Position numbers and translations under genes: made by a program. A DNA stretch of 64,000 nt. Source: JBFHFS01 sp041583495. Lineage in GTDB: Bacteria > Bacteroidota > Bacteroidia > Bacteroidales > Marinilabiliaceae. The stretch is from contig JBFHFS010000025.1 of assembly GCA_041583495.1 (NCBI GenBank), forward strand, positions 1 through 64,000. The letters are read 5' to 3'. Under the pieces are notes generated by a model. That model was not told the DNA's origin and made no database searches. It was given only the letters and a program-made list of their open reading frames with translations. Below, piece by piece: positions 53,447-61,829 of the stretch. Positions within the stretch are counted from its first letter, which is position 1. The number at the start of each line of letters is the position of its first letter.

Positions 53447-54597
53447 GCCCCAAAATATCCATTATCCTCGTCACCTATAATTCAGGTCCGTTAACGCTCC
53501 TTTGCCTTTGGTCTCTACGGAGGGCCGGCCTAACCGACAGCGAGGTAATTGTGGTGGATAATGCGGGTGACGACGAAATCCCCGACGTTCTCCAGCGGGA
53601 ATTTCCCTTTATCCGCCTAATCAAAAATACCACCAACCAAGGATTTGGAAGAGCCTGCAACCTGGGCATGGAGGTGGCCCGGGGAGAGTTCTTTCTGCTG
53701 CTTAACCCCGACACCATCGTCCCCAGGGACTTCGAACAGGCTATTCTCCGGTTTTTTGATGAACATCCGGGCACCGGTGCCATGGGCGTTAAAATGATTG
53801 GCGGACAAGGAAACTTTCTCCCGGAATCGAAACGTAACCTCCCCACCCCATCGGCGTCTCTCTATCGATTCACCGGATTGACTCATCTTTTCCCGCACTC
53901 CCCGCGCTTTGCCAGTTATTATGCCGGCGATCTGTCTTCGTCCAGGGAAGGAATCGTAGAGGTTTTGTCAGGTGCCTTCATGGCCATTTCACGACAGGCC
54001 ATCCAAAAAGCGGGTGCTTTCGATCCTCAGTTTTTTCTCTATGGCGAAGACATCGATCTTTCCTGGAGAATCCATCAGGCAGGGTTTCAAACCTGGTATA
54101 ACCCGGCCATAGAAATCATACATTTTAAGGGCGAGAGTACCACTAAAAGCCCCCGGCAGGCACGGATTTTTTACAAAGCCATGCGGCAATTCTACAGGAA
54201 ACACTTCACCCAACGCTACTCACCCCTCGTTTCGGTTACCGTTCTTGCCGCCATTGAAGGACTCACGGTATTGGCAACCGTCAAACACCTGTTTACCGGG
54301 AAACAATCCATGAAGATGCCCGCCGCCTTTTGTCTGACCGGGGATTCCTGCCTCGAAAACATAACCCATTTGAATGACAAGCTTCCATTCACCTTTATTT
54401 TGCCTAAAACAGCCACGAAGGAGAAATTACCCAAAGCACTTTTACTCAATACCCACTCTGTGGGGCCCGATGAACTGATAAAGAGAGCCCAACAATACCA
54501 CAAAAGAGACTTACAACTATTTATTTATCATCCTGATACCAGCCACCTTTTTTTAGTCGCCAACCATCAAAAAAGAAGTCAAACCTTCAAAATTTGA
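53443..54597 (+). CDS. Family 2 glycosyltransferase
   Basis: The protein (384 aa) has a GT-A fold similar to rhamnosyl/galactofuranosyl transferases: SIILVTYNSGPLTLLCLWSL, VVDNAGDDE, NQGFGRACNLGM and the DXD-like LLLNPDTIVP. The GEDIDLSWRIHQAGF motif and IIHFKGEST follow. The C-terminal 110 residues (about 275-384) have no clear family match. It probably builds a cell-surface polysaccharide at the inner membrane. It overlaps the upstream phosphatase gene by 4 bp. Confidence 0.88.
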   Translation: MSPKISIILVTYNSGPLTLLCLWSLRRAGLTDSEVIVVDNAGDDEIPDVLQREFPFIRLIKNTTNQGFGRACNLGMEVARGEFFLLLNPDTIVPRDFEQAILRFFDEHPGTGAMGVKMIGGQGNFLPESKRNLPTPSASLYRFTGLTHLFPHSPRFASYYAGDLSSSREGIVEVLSGAFMAISRQAIQKAGAFDPQFFLYGEDIDLSWRIHQAGFQTWYNPAIEIIHFKGESTTKSPRQARIFYKAMRQFYRKHFTQRYSPLVSVTVLAAIEGLTVLATVKHLFTGKQSMKMPAAFCLTGDSCLENITHLNDKLPFTFILPKTATKEKLPKALLLNTHSVGPDELIKRAQQYHKRDLQLFIYHPDTSHLFLVANHQKRSQTFKI

Positions 54598-54604
54598 CTC
54601 AAAA

Positions 54605-54655
54605 AAGGATCAAATGATAACTTTTTCTCTAATTTTATCATTAATATAGATCCTT
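54605..54655. repeat. Nested inverted repeat before the TPR/PD40 gene
   Basis: The outer arms are AAGGATC (54605-54611) and GATCCTT (54649-54655). The inner arms are AATGATAA (54613-54620) and TTATCATT (54635-54642). All are perfect, giving a long imperfect hairpin. It may terminate the GT2 transcript or be a regulator site for the next gene. Confidence 0.6.
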
Positions 54656-54740
54656 ATTAAAAAAGTCTGTATAAGTTGAACAGTTTGAATGCTCTTTTTT
54701 TTGTATTTTGTCCCATCGAATTTTACAAAGGACTTTGATT

Positions 54741-56327
54741 ATGAACCAATTTTACAAATTAATATTTGGAATCCTCACCGTTTGCCTTCCCACGATGAGT
54801 TCACTGGCCCAGTCGCCGCGGCAAATCTTAAAAAAAGCCAATACTGAAATCGATTGGGAGCAATTCGAACAGGCCACCCAAACCCTGGCCCCGCTGGTTA
54901 AACAAAACAACCCCGAAGCCACCTTGCTTTCAGGTCTCAGTCTTTTAAACACCCAGGGACAGATAACCCAGGCCATCAAAATGCTTCAAAAAGTGGTAGA
55001 ATACTACCCCCTGAAGAACGGTCAACCCAAGGAGGCTATTGAAGCACGCTTCTACCTTGGACAAGCCCTTCACTGGAATGACAACTGCACCGAGGCCCTC
55101 CAGGTGTTTAACGAATTAAATGCCCAATTGCCAAAAGGAACCATCAAGGAAGAGGTGGAAAAAGAGATAGAGTATTGCAATAACATGATGACCCTTAAGC
55201 AGACTCCGGTAAATATTGTCGTGGAGCATATGGGGGAAATACTCAACAGTGCATACGAAGATCATAGCCCCATCGTAATGTACGATGAGTCGACCATCTA
55301 TTTTACCTCCAACAGGCCGGTTAAAGGGTATTCCCAAAATGAGCCCGGGTTCGAGAATATTTATGTCAGCTACTGGCGTAACGAAAACTGGACCACCCCA
55401 AAAATACTGGACATCCCTAATGCACTGCCGGGCAACCGGGCTACTGTAAGCCTTACCCCCGACGGACAAGGGTTGGTATTTTATCAGAACGACGGACGTT
55501 TTGGACAGCTGTTCATTACCCGTCACACCTTTAACGGCTGGAGTACCCCAGAGAAACTGCCGGCCCCTATCAACTCGGGCAACAACGAAACCCATGCCAG
55601 TTTTTCGGCCGATGGAAGAACCATTTTCTTCTCCAGTGATCGCCCCGGAGGGCTGGGTGGTAAAGACATTTACATCTCTCATATGTTACCCGACGGAACC
55701 TGGGGAGAACCCCTTAACCCCGGTCCTGCCATCAACACCCCGCTCGACGAAGAAGGACCATTTATCCACCCCGATGGTAAAACGTTATATTTCTCATCCA
55801 TGGGGCATAACTCCATCGGCGATTACGACATCTTCTCCAGTGTGCTGAATGAGAATGGCGAATGGCTGAAAGCCCAAAACATCGGCTTTCCCATGAATAC
55901 CGCCAACGACGACCTCTTTTATATCCCTACGCCCAATGGTCTTAGAGTGTATTATGCCTCCCAGCAGGCAGGGAGTTTAGGAGCTTCTGATTTATTCATT
56001 ATTCACCTGGCCACCACAGACGACCGCTCATTGGCGGTCGTAGCCTCTCACGTTTTTGACTCAAAAAATCAACCTGCCGAAAAGGCCAACATCCGGGTAT
56101 CGGAAGCTGAGTCGGGAGAATCCATGGGGGTATTTAAAGTAAACCCGACCACCGGTAAGTTTATCGCCATTGTCCCCACAGGAAAAAAATATCTGCTCAA
56201 CATCAGTTGTGAAGGGTGTAAGCCTATCACACAAGAGTTTAACCTGCCCTTACGGGGCGAATATGGATCCACCCGAAGAGCCATTTATCTTCCGGCCATC
56301 ACCTTAGAAACCGAGAAAGGCTTATGA
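54741..56327 (+). CDS. TPR and PD40/WD40-like repeat protein, no OmpA domain
   Basis: The ATG at 54741 gives 528 aa with a signal peptide ending SSLAQ; an ATG at 54708 would precede it without need. A TPR-like helical part (about 25-150) is followed by PD40 beta-propeller units (about 180-420): IYFTSNRPVKGYSQNEPGFE, IFFSSDRPGGLGGKDIYIS and LYFSSMGHNSIGDYDIFSS. A carboxypeptidase-regulatory-like domain (about 430-520) follows. This order resembles the T9SS component PorE, but the C-terminal OmpA peptidoglycan-binding domain is absent. Its stop overlaps the next start (ATGA). Confidence 0.85.
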   Translation: MNQFYKLIFGILTVCLPTMSSLAQSPRQILKKANTEIDWEQFEQATQTLAPLVKQNNPEATLLSGLSLLNTQGQITQAIKMLQKVVEYYPLKNGQPKEAIEARFYLGQALHWNDNCTEALQVFNELNAQLPKGTIKEEVEKEIEYCNNMMTLKQTPVNIVVEHMGEILNSAYEDHSPIVMYDESTIYFTSNRPVKGYSQNEPGFENIYVSYWRNENWTTPKILDIPNALPGNRATVSLTPDGQGLVFYQNDGRFGQLFITRHTFNGWSTPEKLPAPINSGNNETHASFSADGRTIFFSSDRPGGLGGKDIYISHMLPDGTWGEPLNPGPAINTPLDEEGPFIHPDGKTLYFSSMGHNSIGDYDIFSSVLNENGEWLKAQNIGFPMNTANDDLFYIPTPNGLRVYYASQQAGSLGASDLFIIHLATTDDRSLAVVASHVFDSKNQPAEKANIRVSEAESGESMGVFKVNPTTGKFIAIVPTGKKYLLNISCEGCKPITQEFNLPLRGEYGSTRRAIYLPAITLETEKGL

Positions 56328-56872
56328 TAACCAGCACCCGGCTATTGCTCAGGGCTTTAGAACCGGCCGATGCAGAATTACTCTACCGGTGGGAGAACCA
56401 GATGGAGTTATGGCACGTGAGCAACACACTGGTGCCTTTCAGTCGTTATCAGATTAAAAAATATATCGAACAATCCTCCCTAGACCTCTATCAAACCAAA
56501 CAGCTGAGGTTAATGATCGATTCGCTGGAAGGACCTGCACCCGAGAGTGTGGGCATGATCGATCTGTTCGATTTTGATCCCTTCCATAACCGTGCAGGGG
56601 TAGGCATCATGATTCACAAGCCCAGACAGAAGGAGGGTTATGCCAGGGAGGCTCTTTCCCTTTTTTTGGAATACGCTTTTAATCATTTGGGCCTTCAGCA
56701 GATTTATTGCAATATTCCCCAAAGCAATGTGCCCAGCATCCACCTGTTCGAAGCCCTGGATTTTAATCTGGTGGGGATAAAACGTGAATGGCTAAAAACC
56801 GCTACCGGCTATGAAGATGAGCGCATGTACCAAAAGATAAACCCTGCAAAACGAGGTGATCAAAAGATCTAA
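56324..56872 (+). CDS. GNAT-family N-acetyltransferase (RimJ/RimL-like)
   Basis: The protein (182 aa) shows the GNAT fold: STRLLLRALEPADAELLYRW at the N-terminus, VGIMIHKPRQKEGYAREAL around the acetyl-CoA loop and FEALDFNLVGIKREW at the end. RimJ/RimL-type enzymes acetylate protein N-termini or small amines. The substrate is unknown. It overlaps the PD40 gene by 4 bp at the start and the convergent PD-(D/E)XK gene by 4 bp at the end. Confidence 0.88.
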   Translation: MITSTRLLLRALEPADAELLYRWENQMELWHVSNTLVPFSRYQIKKYIEQSSLDLYQTKQLRLMIDSLEGPAPESVGMIDLFDFDPFHNRAGVGIMIHKPRQKEGYAREALSLFLEYAFNHLGLQQIYCNIPQSNVPSIHLFEALDFNLVGIKREWLKTATGYEDERMYQKINPAKRGDQKI

Positions 56873-57333
56873 ACCTTCACTTGCTGAAGTTCATCGAAAG
56901 ATGGAAATCCTTTTAAGAGGCGAGACTCACCATTGCCCACATCGGTACGAATACAGTAGTGCTGTATCCCATTGGTAAGAACCAGGAAAGGAACCTGCAG
57001 AGTCACATTGTAACGTGCCGCCTGTTCCAGCGTTGAGGGACCTATAGCTACCGAAGGAGCCTTACACTCCACAATCATTGCCGCACACCCCGAACGATTA
57101 TAAACCACGATATCGCAACGCTGATTAAGCCCATTTATTTTCACCGCTTTTTCCACACCCGTGAGCGATGAGGGATACTTTAGCCCTTCGTTCAGATAGC
57201 GCAGGAAATTTTGTCGCACCCACTCCTCCGGAGTTAGGGCAACAAATTTTTGTCGCACAAAGTCGAAAATAAACTTTTTCCCCGAATCTTCCTTATACCG
57301 AAAGGTGTAATTCGGCAAATTCAATGCCTCCAT
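56869..57333 (-). CDS. Small PD-(D/E)XK protein (HsdR N-terminal-like)
   Basis: The protein (154 aa) contains only a nuclease-like core of the type I restriction HsdR N-terminal family, with D74 in QRCDIVVY and E89-x-K91 in MIVECKAPS, then LEQAARYN. There is no helicase domain and no hsdM or hsdS nearby, so it is not a restriction system. Its position next to AMP nucleosidase and holA suggests a housekeeping role in DNA metabolism (inference). Confidence 0.88.
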   Translation of the reverse strand: MEALNLPNYTFRYKEDSGKKFIFDFVRQKFVALTPEEWVRQNFLRYLNEGLKYPSSLTGVEKAVKINGLNQRCDIVVYNRSGCAAMIVECKAPSVAIGPSTLEQAARYNVTLQVPFLVLTNGIQHYCIRTDVGNGESRLLKGFPSFDELQQVKV

Positions 57334-57513
57334 AAGGCAAAATTAACTATTTTAATTACGCGCACCGATTTTTAAACTATATTCGTAAAAACCAACGCTC
57401 AAAAATAACACAACTCAAACTGGATGGTTTCGTAACCCTTAGAAATTTTTATTTAGAGTTCTCCCGCAAGTGTACGGGACAGGTTAATGGCAAAAAGAAG
57501 AAATTATAAACAG

Positions 57514-58290
57514 ATGAAAACGAAACTGGATATTGTACAAAACTGGCTTCCCCGATATACCGGACGGCCGCTTCATGATTTTACCAAACACATCATCCTC
57601 ACCAACTTCAACCACTACGTGGAACTTTTTTCGGAATGGCACAACCAGCCCATTTTGGGAGACGACCACAACATGCCCAATTGCAGCGCTGAGGGTATCA
57701 CCATCATTAACTTTGGTATGGGTAGCCCCAATGCGGCCACCATCATGGATTTGTTAAGCGCCATTCAACCCAGTGCTGTTCTTTTCCTGGGGAAATGCGG
57801 CGGCCTGAAAAAGAAAAACACCCTGGGCGATCTAATCCTGCCCATCGCCGCCATCCGAAGCGATGGAACCTCCAACGATTATCTGCCCCCCGAAGTACCT
57901 GCTCTGCCCGCCTTTAGCCTGCAAAGAGCCATTTCGACCACCATTCGCGACTACGGGCGCGACTATTATACCGGAACCGTATTTACCACCAACAAGCGCG
58001 TTTGGGAATACGATGAGCGCTTCAAAAGATATCTGACTAAGACACGCGCCATCGCTATCGACATGGAATCGGCCACAATCTTCACTGTTGGCTTCTACAA
58101 CTCCATTCCTTCGGGGGCCCTCTTGCTGGTCTCGGACCAGCCGATGATCTCAACCGGCATTAAAACCACCGAAAGCGACAAAAAAGTAACCCGCGAATTC
58201 GTGGAGAATCATCTTCATATCGGCATTGATTCGATAAAAGAGATTATTAACAACGGAAAATCTGTAAAACACCTTAAATTTGACAGCTGA
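57514..58290 (+). CDS. amn: AMP nucleosidase
   Basis: The enzyme (258 aa from the ATG at 57514) splits AMP to adenine and ribose 5-phosphate. I chose the internal start because MKTKLDIVQNWLPRYTG is the usual N-terminus in this group; the ATG at 57487 would add nine basic residues. The nucleoside-phosphorylase fold is shown by IINFGMGSPNAATIMDLL, LGKCGGLK, and AIDMESATIFTVGFYN. VSDQPMISTGIK follows. It is the short form lacking the N-terminal domain of enterobacterial Amn. Confidence 0.9.
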   Translation: MKTKLDIVQNWLPRYTGRPLHDFTKHIILTNFNHYVELFSEWHNQPILGDDHNMPNCSAEGITIINFGMGSPNAATIMDLLSAIQPSAVLFLGKCGGLKKKNTLGDLILPIAAIRSDGTSNDYLPPEVPALPAFSLQRAISTTIRDYGRDYYTGTVFTTNKRVWEYDERFKRYLTKTRAIAIDMESATIFTVGFYNSIPSGALLLVSDQPMISTGIKTTESDKKVTREFVENHLHIGIDSIKEIINNGKSVKHLKFDS

Positions 58291-58510
58291 TATGAAAGGA
58301 GGTCCCGGAAGCGTTGAGTAACCCAATGAGAATTCCATTCTAACAGACCTAAAAGGCAGGTTTGTGAACACAAAAATTAAGTTATTTCACCCGGTCATCC
58401 TGAAGCACCAAACAATGCCCGTAACCCGTTCACTCCCGGTAAACGAAAAGTTTACCCGACCGGTCAATAAACCGGTTCAATAACACAGTAAGAAGAAAAA
58501 GTAGGTTTTC

Positions 58511-59515
58511 ATGACATTTGACGAAATTCTATCACAACTTAAACAGGGCAAATTTGCTCCGGTCTATTTCCTTACCGGATCCGAGCCCTGGTTTTCAGAT
58601 TACATCACCGATTTCATTGCACAACATGCCCTGAGCGAGGAAGAGAAGGCTTTCAATCAAACCATCCTGTACGGTCGCGACACCGATGTGATAGACTTGA
58701 TTCATTCCGCAAGACGCTACCCCATGATGGCACCCCGGCAGGTGATCATCCTCAAGGAGGCACAGGATATGGATCAGCTCACCAAACTTGAATCCTATCT
58801 TAATGCCTTTGCCCCCACAACCACCCTGGTGATCAACTACAAATACAAAAACATTGACCGCCGGACCACCTTCTGGAAATCCCTGCAAAACAAAGAGTTT
58901 GTGGTTATGGAATCCAAACAGCTCTACGAAAACCAGGTAGCCCCCTGGATTAATCGCTACTTAAAAAGTAAGGGGCTGACGATTGAGCCCAAAGCAGAGG
59001 CCATATTGATCGAAAACCTGGGCACCGGCCTCACCAATATAGGACTGGCACTCGATAAACTAAAGGTGGCCATTGGCCCTGGGCAGAAAAATATTACAGC
59101 CTCTCAGGTAGCCCAATATATTGGTGTCAGCAAAGATTATTCGGCTTTTGAACTTCAAAATGCCATAGCCGGCAGGGATATTTTAAAGGCCAATCAAATT
59201 GCTGCGGCTTTTGGCAAAAATGCTAAAATCCATCCCATCCAGGCCAACATAGGCTTACTGTATGCTTTTTTCAGCAAACTCATGATTTACCTCTCTCTAC
59301 CGGACAAGAGTTCAGGGAATGTAGCCTCGGCACTTAAGATAAATCCCTATTTTGTTCGCAATTATCAAACCGCAGCCAAACATTACAACATCTTAAAAGT
59401 TAAACAAACCATTGCCTACCTTCGGGAATACGACATGCGTTCAAAAGGATTCAACAACAACTCGACCACCCCGGGCGATCTTCTTCGGGAATTGATCTTT
59501 AAAATTATGCACTAA
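58511..59515 (+). CDS. holA: DNA polymerase III subunit delta
   Basis: HolA (334 aa) opens the sliding clamp within the clamp loader. Seen are the N-terminal APVYFLTGSEPWFSDYITDF, RYPMMAPRQVIILKEAQDMD, a central IGVSKDYSAFELQNAI segment and the C-terminal helical domain with a LRELIFKI end. Low overall similarity is normal for this subunit. Length is standard. The rhomboid gene starts 2 bp after its stop, so the two are cotranscribed. Confidence 0.92.
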   Translation: MTFDEILSQLKQGKFAPVYFLTGSEPWFSDYITDFIAQHALSEEEKAFNQTILYGRDTDVIDLIHSARRYPMMAPRQVIILKEAQDMDQLTKLESYLNAFAPTTTLVINYKYKNIDRRTTFWKSLQNKEFVVMESKQLYENQVAPWINRYLKSKGLTIEPKAEAILIENLGTGLTNIGLALDKLKVAIGPGQKNITASQVAQYIGVSKDYSAFELQNAIAGRDILKANQIAAAFGKNAKIHPIQANIGLLYAFFSKLMIYLSLPDKSSGNVASALKINPYFVRNYQTAAKHYNILKVKQTIAYLREYDMRSKGFNNNSTTPGDLLRELIFKIMH

Positions 59516-59517
59516 CC

Positions 59518-60129
59518 ATGAACATTAACACCATAATCATCCTCATCATCTCAGTAGTCAGCATTGTGGCCTTCAGCCAACCACAAATCACTTTAAAATA
59601 CCAGTTCAATGCCTGGCAAATATTCCACAGGAAAGAGTACCGACGACTGTTTTCTCACGCCTTTTTCCACGCCGGATGGATGCATTTACTCATCAACATG
59701 TTTGTGTTATACTCATTTGGCCGGGCTGTATTGTACTATTTCAACACCTTTTTCACCGGCATGACCGATCTTCGTTACCTGCTTCTATTTATAACCGCCA
59801 TCCCTGTGTCCTCTCTCTATTCTCTTTACAAAGAGAGGGACAACCCCCACTACAATGCCATTGGGGCTTCGGGGGCGGTCTCGGCAGTGGTTTTTGCCTC
59901 GATATTTTTCGATCCCTATAACCCCATTCTCTTTTTCGGCATCCTTCCTATTCCCGGAATTATCTTTGGTTTTCTTTACCTTTTTTACAGCAAATACATG
60001 TCCGGAAAAAATCTTGATAATGTTGGACACGACGCCCATTTTTGGGGAGCTTTATATGGTTTTGTTTTTCCCCTCTTCTACGATCCTTCACTGATCATTC
60101 GTTTCTTTAACCAGCTGGTTTCTTTTTAA
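59518..60129 (+). CDS. Rhomboid-family intramembrane serine protease
   Basis: The protein (203 aa) has about six membrane segments. The catalytic serine is S118 in IGASGAVSAVV and the histidine is H174 in HDAHFWGALYG. The L1-loop motif HAGWMHLLINM (51-61) is also present, so it should be active. It cleaves transmembrane substrates in the inner membrane; targets are unknown. It follows holA by 2 bp and is followed after 22 bp by the class IV aminotransferase. Confidence 0.92.
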   Translation: MNINTIIILIISVVSIVAFSQPQITLKYQFNAWQIFHRKEYRRLFSHAFFHAGWMHLLINMFVLYSFGRAVLYYFNTFFTGMTDLRYLLLFITAIPVSSLYSLYKERDNPHYNAIGASGAVSAVVFASIFFDPYNPILFFGILPIPGIIFGFLYLFYSKYMSGKNLDNVGHDAHFWGALYGFVFPLFYDPSLIIRFFNQLVSF

Positions 60130-60151
60130 CCCTCTAATCCCCGCCATTAAC

Positions 60152-61015
60152 ATGCCACCGGGAAACAAACAATATGTCATCCTAAACGGGCACTTCTACG
60201 AGTCGAACAAACCCCTCTTTGACTCAAATAACCGGGCCTTCAAATATGGGGATGCACTCTTCGAGACAATGCGGTGCCATAAAACTGTCCCTCTTTTTTT
60301 TGAAGATCATTACAGCCGCTTGTTAAGAGGGATGTCCATCATGCAGCATTCCATTACCACTCTCCCGTCGACCGCCACCTTTTTGGCGCAAATTGAAAAA
60401 CTTATTGTCAGAAACAGGCTTTTTAAGGATGCCCGGGTACGTCTCTCGGTGTTTCGCCGGGGCGCAGGCCTCTACACCCCCGAAGACAATAGTGTAGCCT
60501 ACCTCCTGGAAGCCACCCCTCTGGATTCGAAAGGTTATCAATTGAACGAAGTGGGCCTGAGGATTGGTCTTTATTCCGACTTCCCCAAGACATGGACCCC
60601 CCTCTCTCCCTTTAAAACCCTGGCCGCAACGCCTTACATCCTGGCTGGACTGTGTAAAACCAATAACCTCTGGGAGGACTGCCTTATCCAAAACAACCGG
60701 GGACAGATAATTGAAGGAATCAGCTCTAACCTATTTTGGATACGGGAGGATACACTCTTTACCCCCGCGGTGACCTCCGGGTGTGTGGATGGCATCCTGC
60801 GTAAACAAATCTTTCGCTATGCCAGACTCCATAACCTAAAGATAACGGAGACCAACGGCGCACTCCAACAGGAGTTGCTCGAGGCGGATGAACTATTTCT
60901 TACCAATGCAGTAAATGGCATCCGCTGGGTGGTAGCCTACGAAAACAAAAGGTACTACAATCGTCTGCCCAAAAAAATTCTTCTCTGGTTAAACGATCAA
61001 CTCGGTGAACAATAA
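60152..61015 (+). CDS. Class IV aminotransferase-fold PLP enzyme
   Basis: The protein (287 aa) belongs to the family of branched-chain aminotransferase, D-amino-acid aminotransferase and aminodeoxychorismate lyase (PabC). The PLP lysine is K155 in LSPFKTLAATPYILAG. FKYGDALFETMRCHK (30-44) and IIEGISSNLFWIREDTLFTP flank it. Size and the GDALFETM motif favour a PabC-like lyase in folate synthesis, but sequence alone cannot separate the options. Confidence 0.85.
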   Translation: MPPGNKQYVILNGHFYESNKPLFDSNNRAFKYGDALFETMRCHKTVPLFFEDHYSRLLRGMSIMQHSITTLPSTATFLAQIEKLIVRNRLFKDARVRLSVFRRGAGLYTPEDNSVAYLLEATPLDSKGYQLNEVGLRIGLYSDFPKTWTPLSPFKTLAATPYILAGLCKTNNLWEDCLIQNNRGQIIEGISSNLFWIREDTLFTPAVTSGCVDGILRKQIFRYARLHNLKITETNGALQQELLEADELFLTNAVNGIRWVVAYENKRYYNRLPKKILLWLNDQLGEQ

Positions 61016-61091
61016 AGGAGGATTGAAGAAGCTAAGAAACAGCAGGAGATAGATCCGTTTGCTATTAACCCTGATCCGGGATACACAAACG

Positions 61092-61685
61092 CTAATTAAA
61101 CGAAGGGTTTCGAGGGAAATTGGTCCAGGTTTTATAAATATCTCCCAGATGAAGCATGGCTTCTTCCCAACTGTCGGCTACTTCGTGTGCCATGATTTGT
61201 TCCTCGCTCAAACTCGAAACGACCCAGCTGTTTTCGGCAATCTCGGCATCCAGCTGGCCTGGTGCCCATCCCGAATAACCGGCAAAGAACTTAACCGTCT
61301 TACTAGAAGCAATTCCCTCATTGATAAGGCGCTTTAAATGCTCGAAGTCGCCTCCCCAATAAACCGTAGGTGTAACCTGCATTGTATCGGGCACGAGGGG
61401 CCCCAAGGTGTGCAAAAAACTAAGGGTATTCGAAGACACCGGGCCTCCAATAAACAACTCGCCATCAAAACTGAGTAAATCTTCTATTACTTCATCGGGA
61501 TAAAACTTAGTGGATTTATTGAGCACCAACCCCACCGTACCTTTGTCATTATGCTCGGTTAACAGCACTACCGACCGGCCAAAATAAGGCCCCTGCAAAA
61601 AAGGCTCAGCAATGAGCACCTTTCCGGCGGCAGGCTTTATCGTAGTTCGACTGGGCTGAAATATATTGAAATCTATTTTTTTCAT
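61092..61685 (-). CDS. YqgE/AlgH-family protein
   Basis: The protein (197 aa) begins with the ATG at 61685; the frame opens upstream to 61748 but the family starts near FQPSRTTIKPAAGKVLIAEP. Typical segments are FGRSVVLLTEHNDKGTVGLV, LFIGGPVSSNTLSFLH, and FFAGYSGWAPGQLDAEI. SWVVSSLSEEQI follows. The function of YqgE is not established. It is convergent with the aminotransferase gene, and the pair is often adjacent in Bacteroidota. Confidence 0.92.
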   Translation of the reverse strand: MKKIDFNIFQPSRTTIKPAAGKVLIAEPFLQGPYFGRSVVLLTEHNDKGTVGLVLNKSTKFYPDEVIEDLLSFDGELFIGGPVSSNTLSFLHTLGPLVPDTMQVTPTVYWGGDFEHLKRLINEGIASSKTVKFFAGYSGWAPGQLDAEIAENSWVVSSLSEEQIMAHEVADSWEEAMLHLGDIYKTWTNFPRNPSFN

Positions 61686-61829
61686 GGTCAATAGTATATT
61701 CGCATTACCTCTGCTTTCATAAAAGAAATTGGCCACAATTTCAATCACTTAGATGCATTTTCACCACTAATTTACAACCTAAATGTACCTAAAGTAAATA
61801 AAAATCTGCAGGATTTAAAAAAAAGAAGG

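Noticed and set aside
56869..57333. Type I restriction-modification system
   Set aside because: Only a solo HsdR N-terminal-like domain is present; no helicase, methylase or specificity subunit is near.
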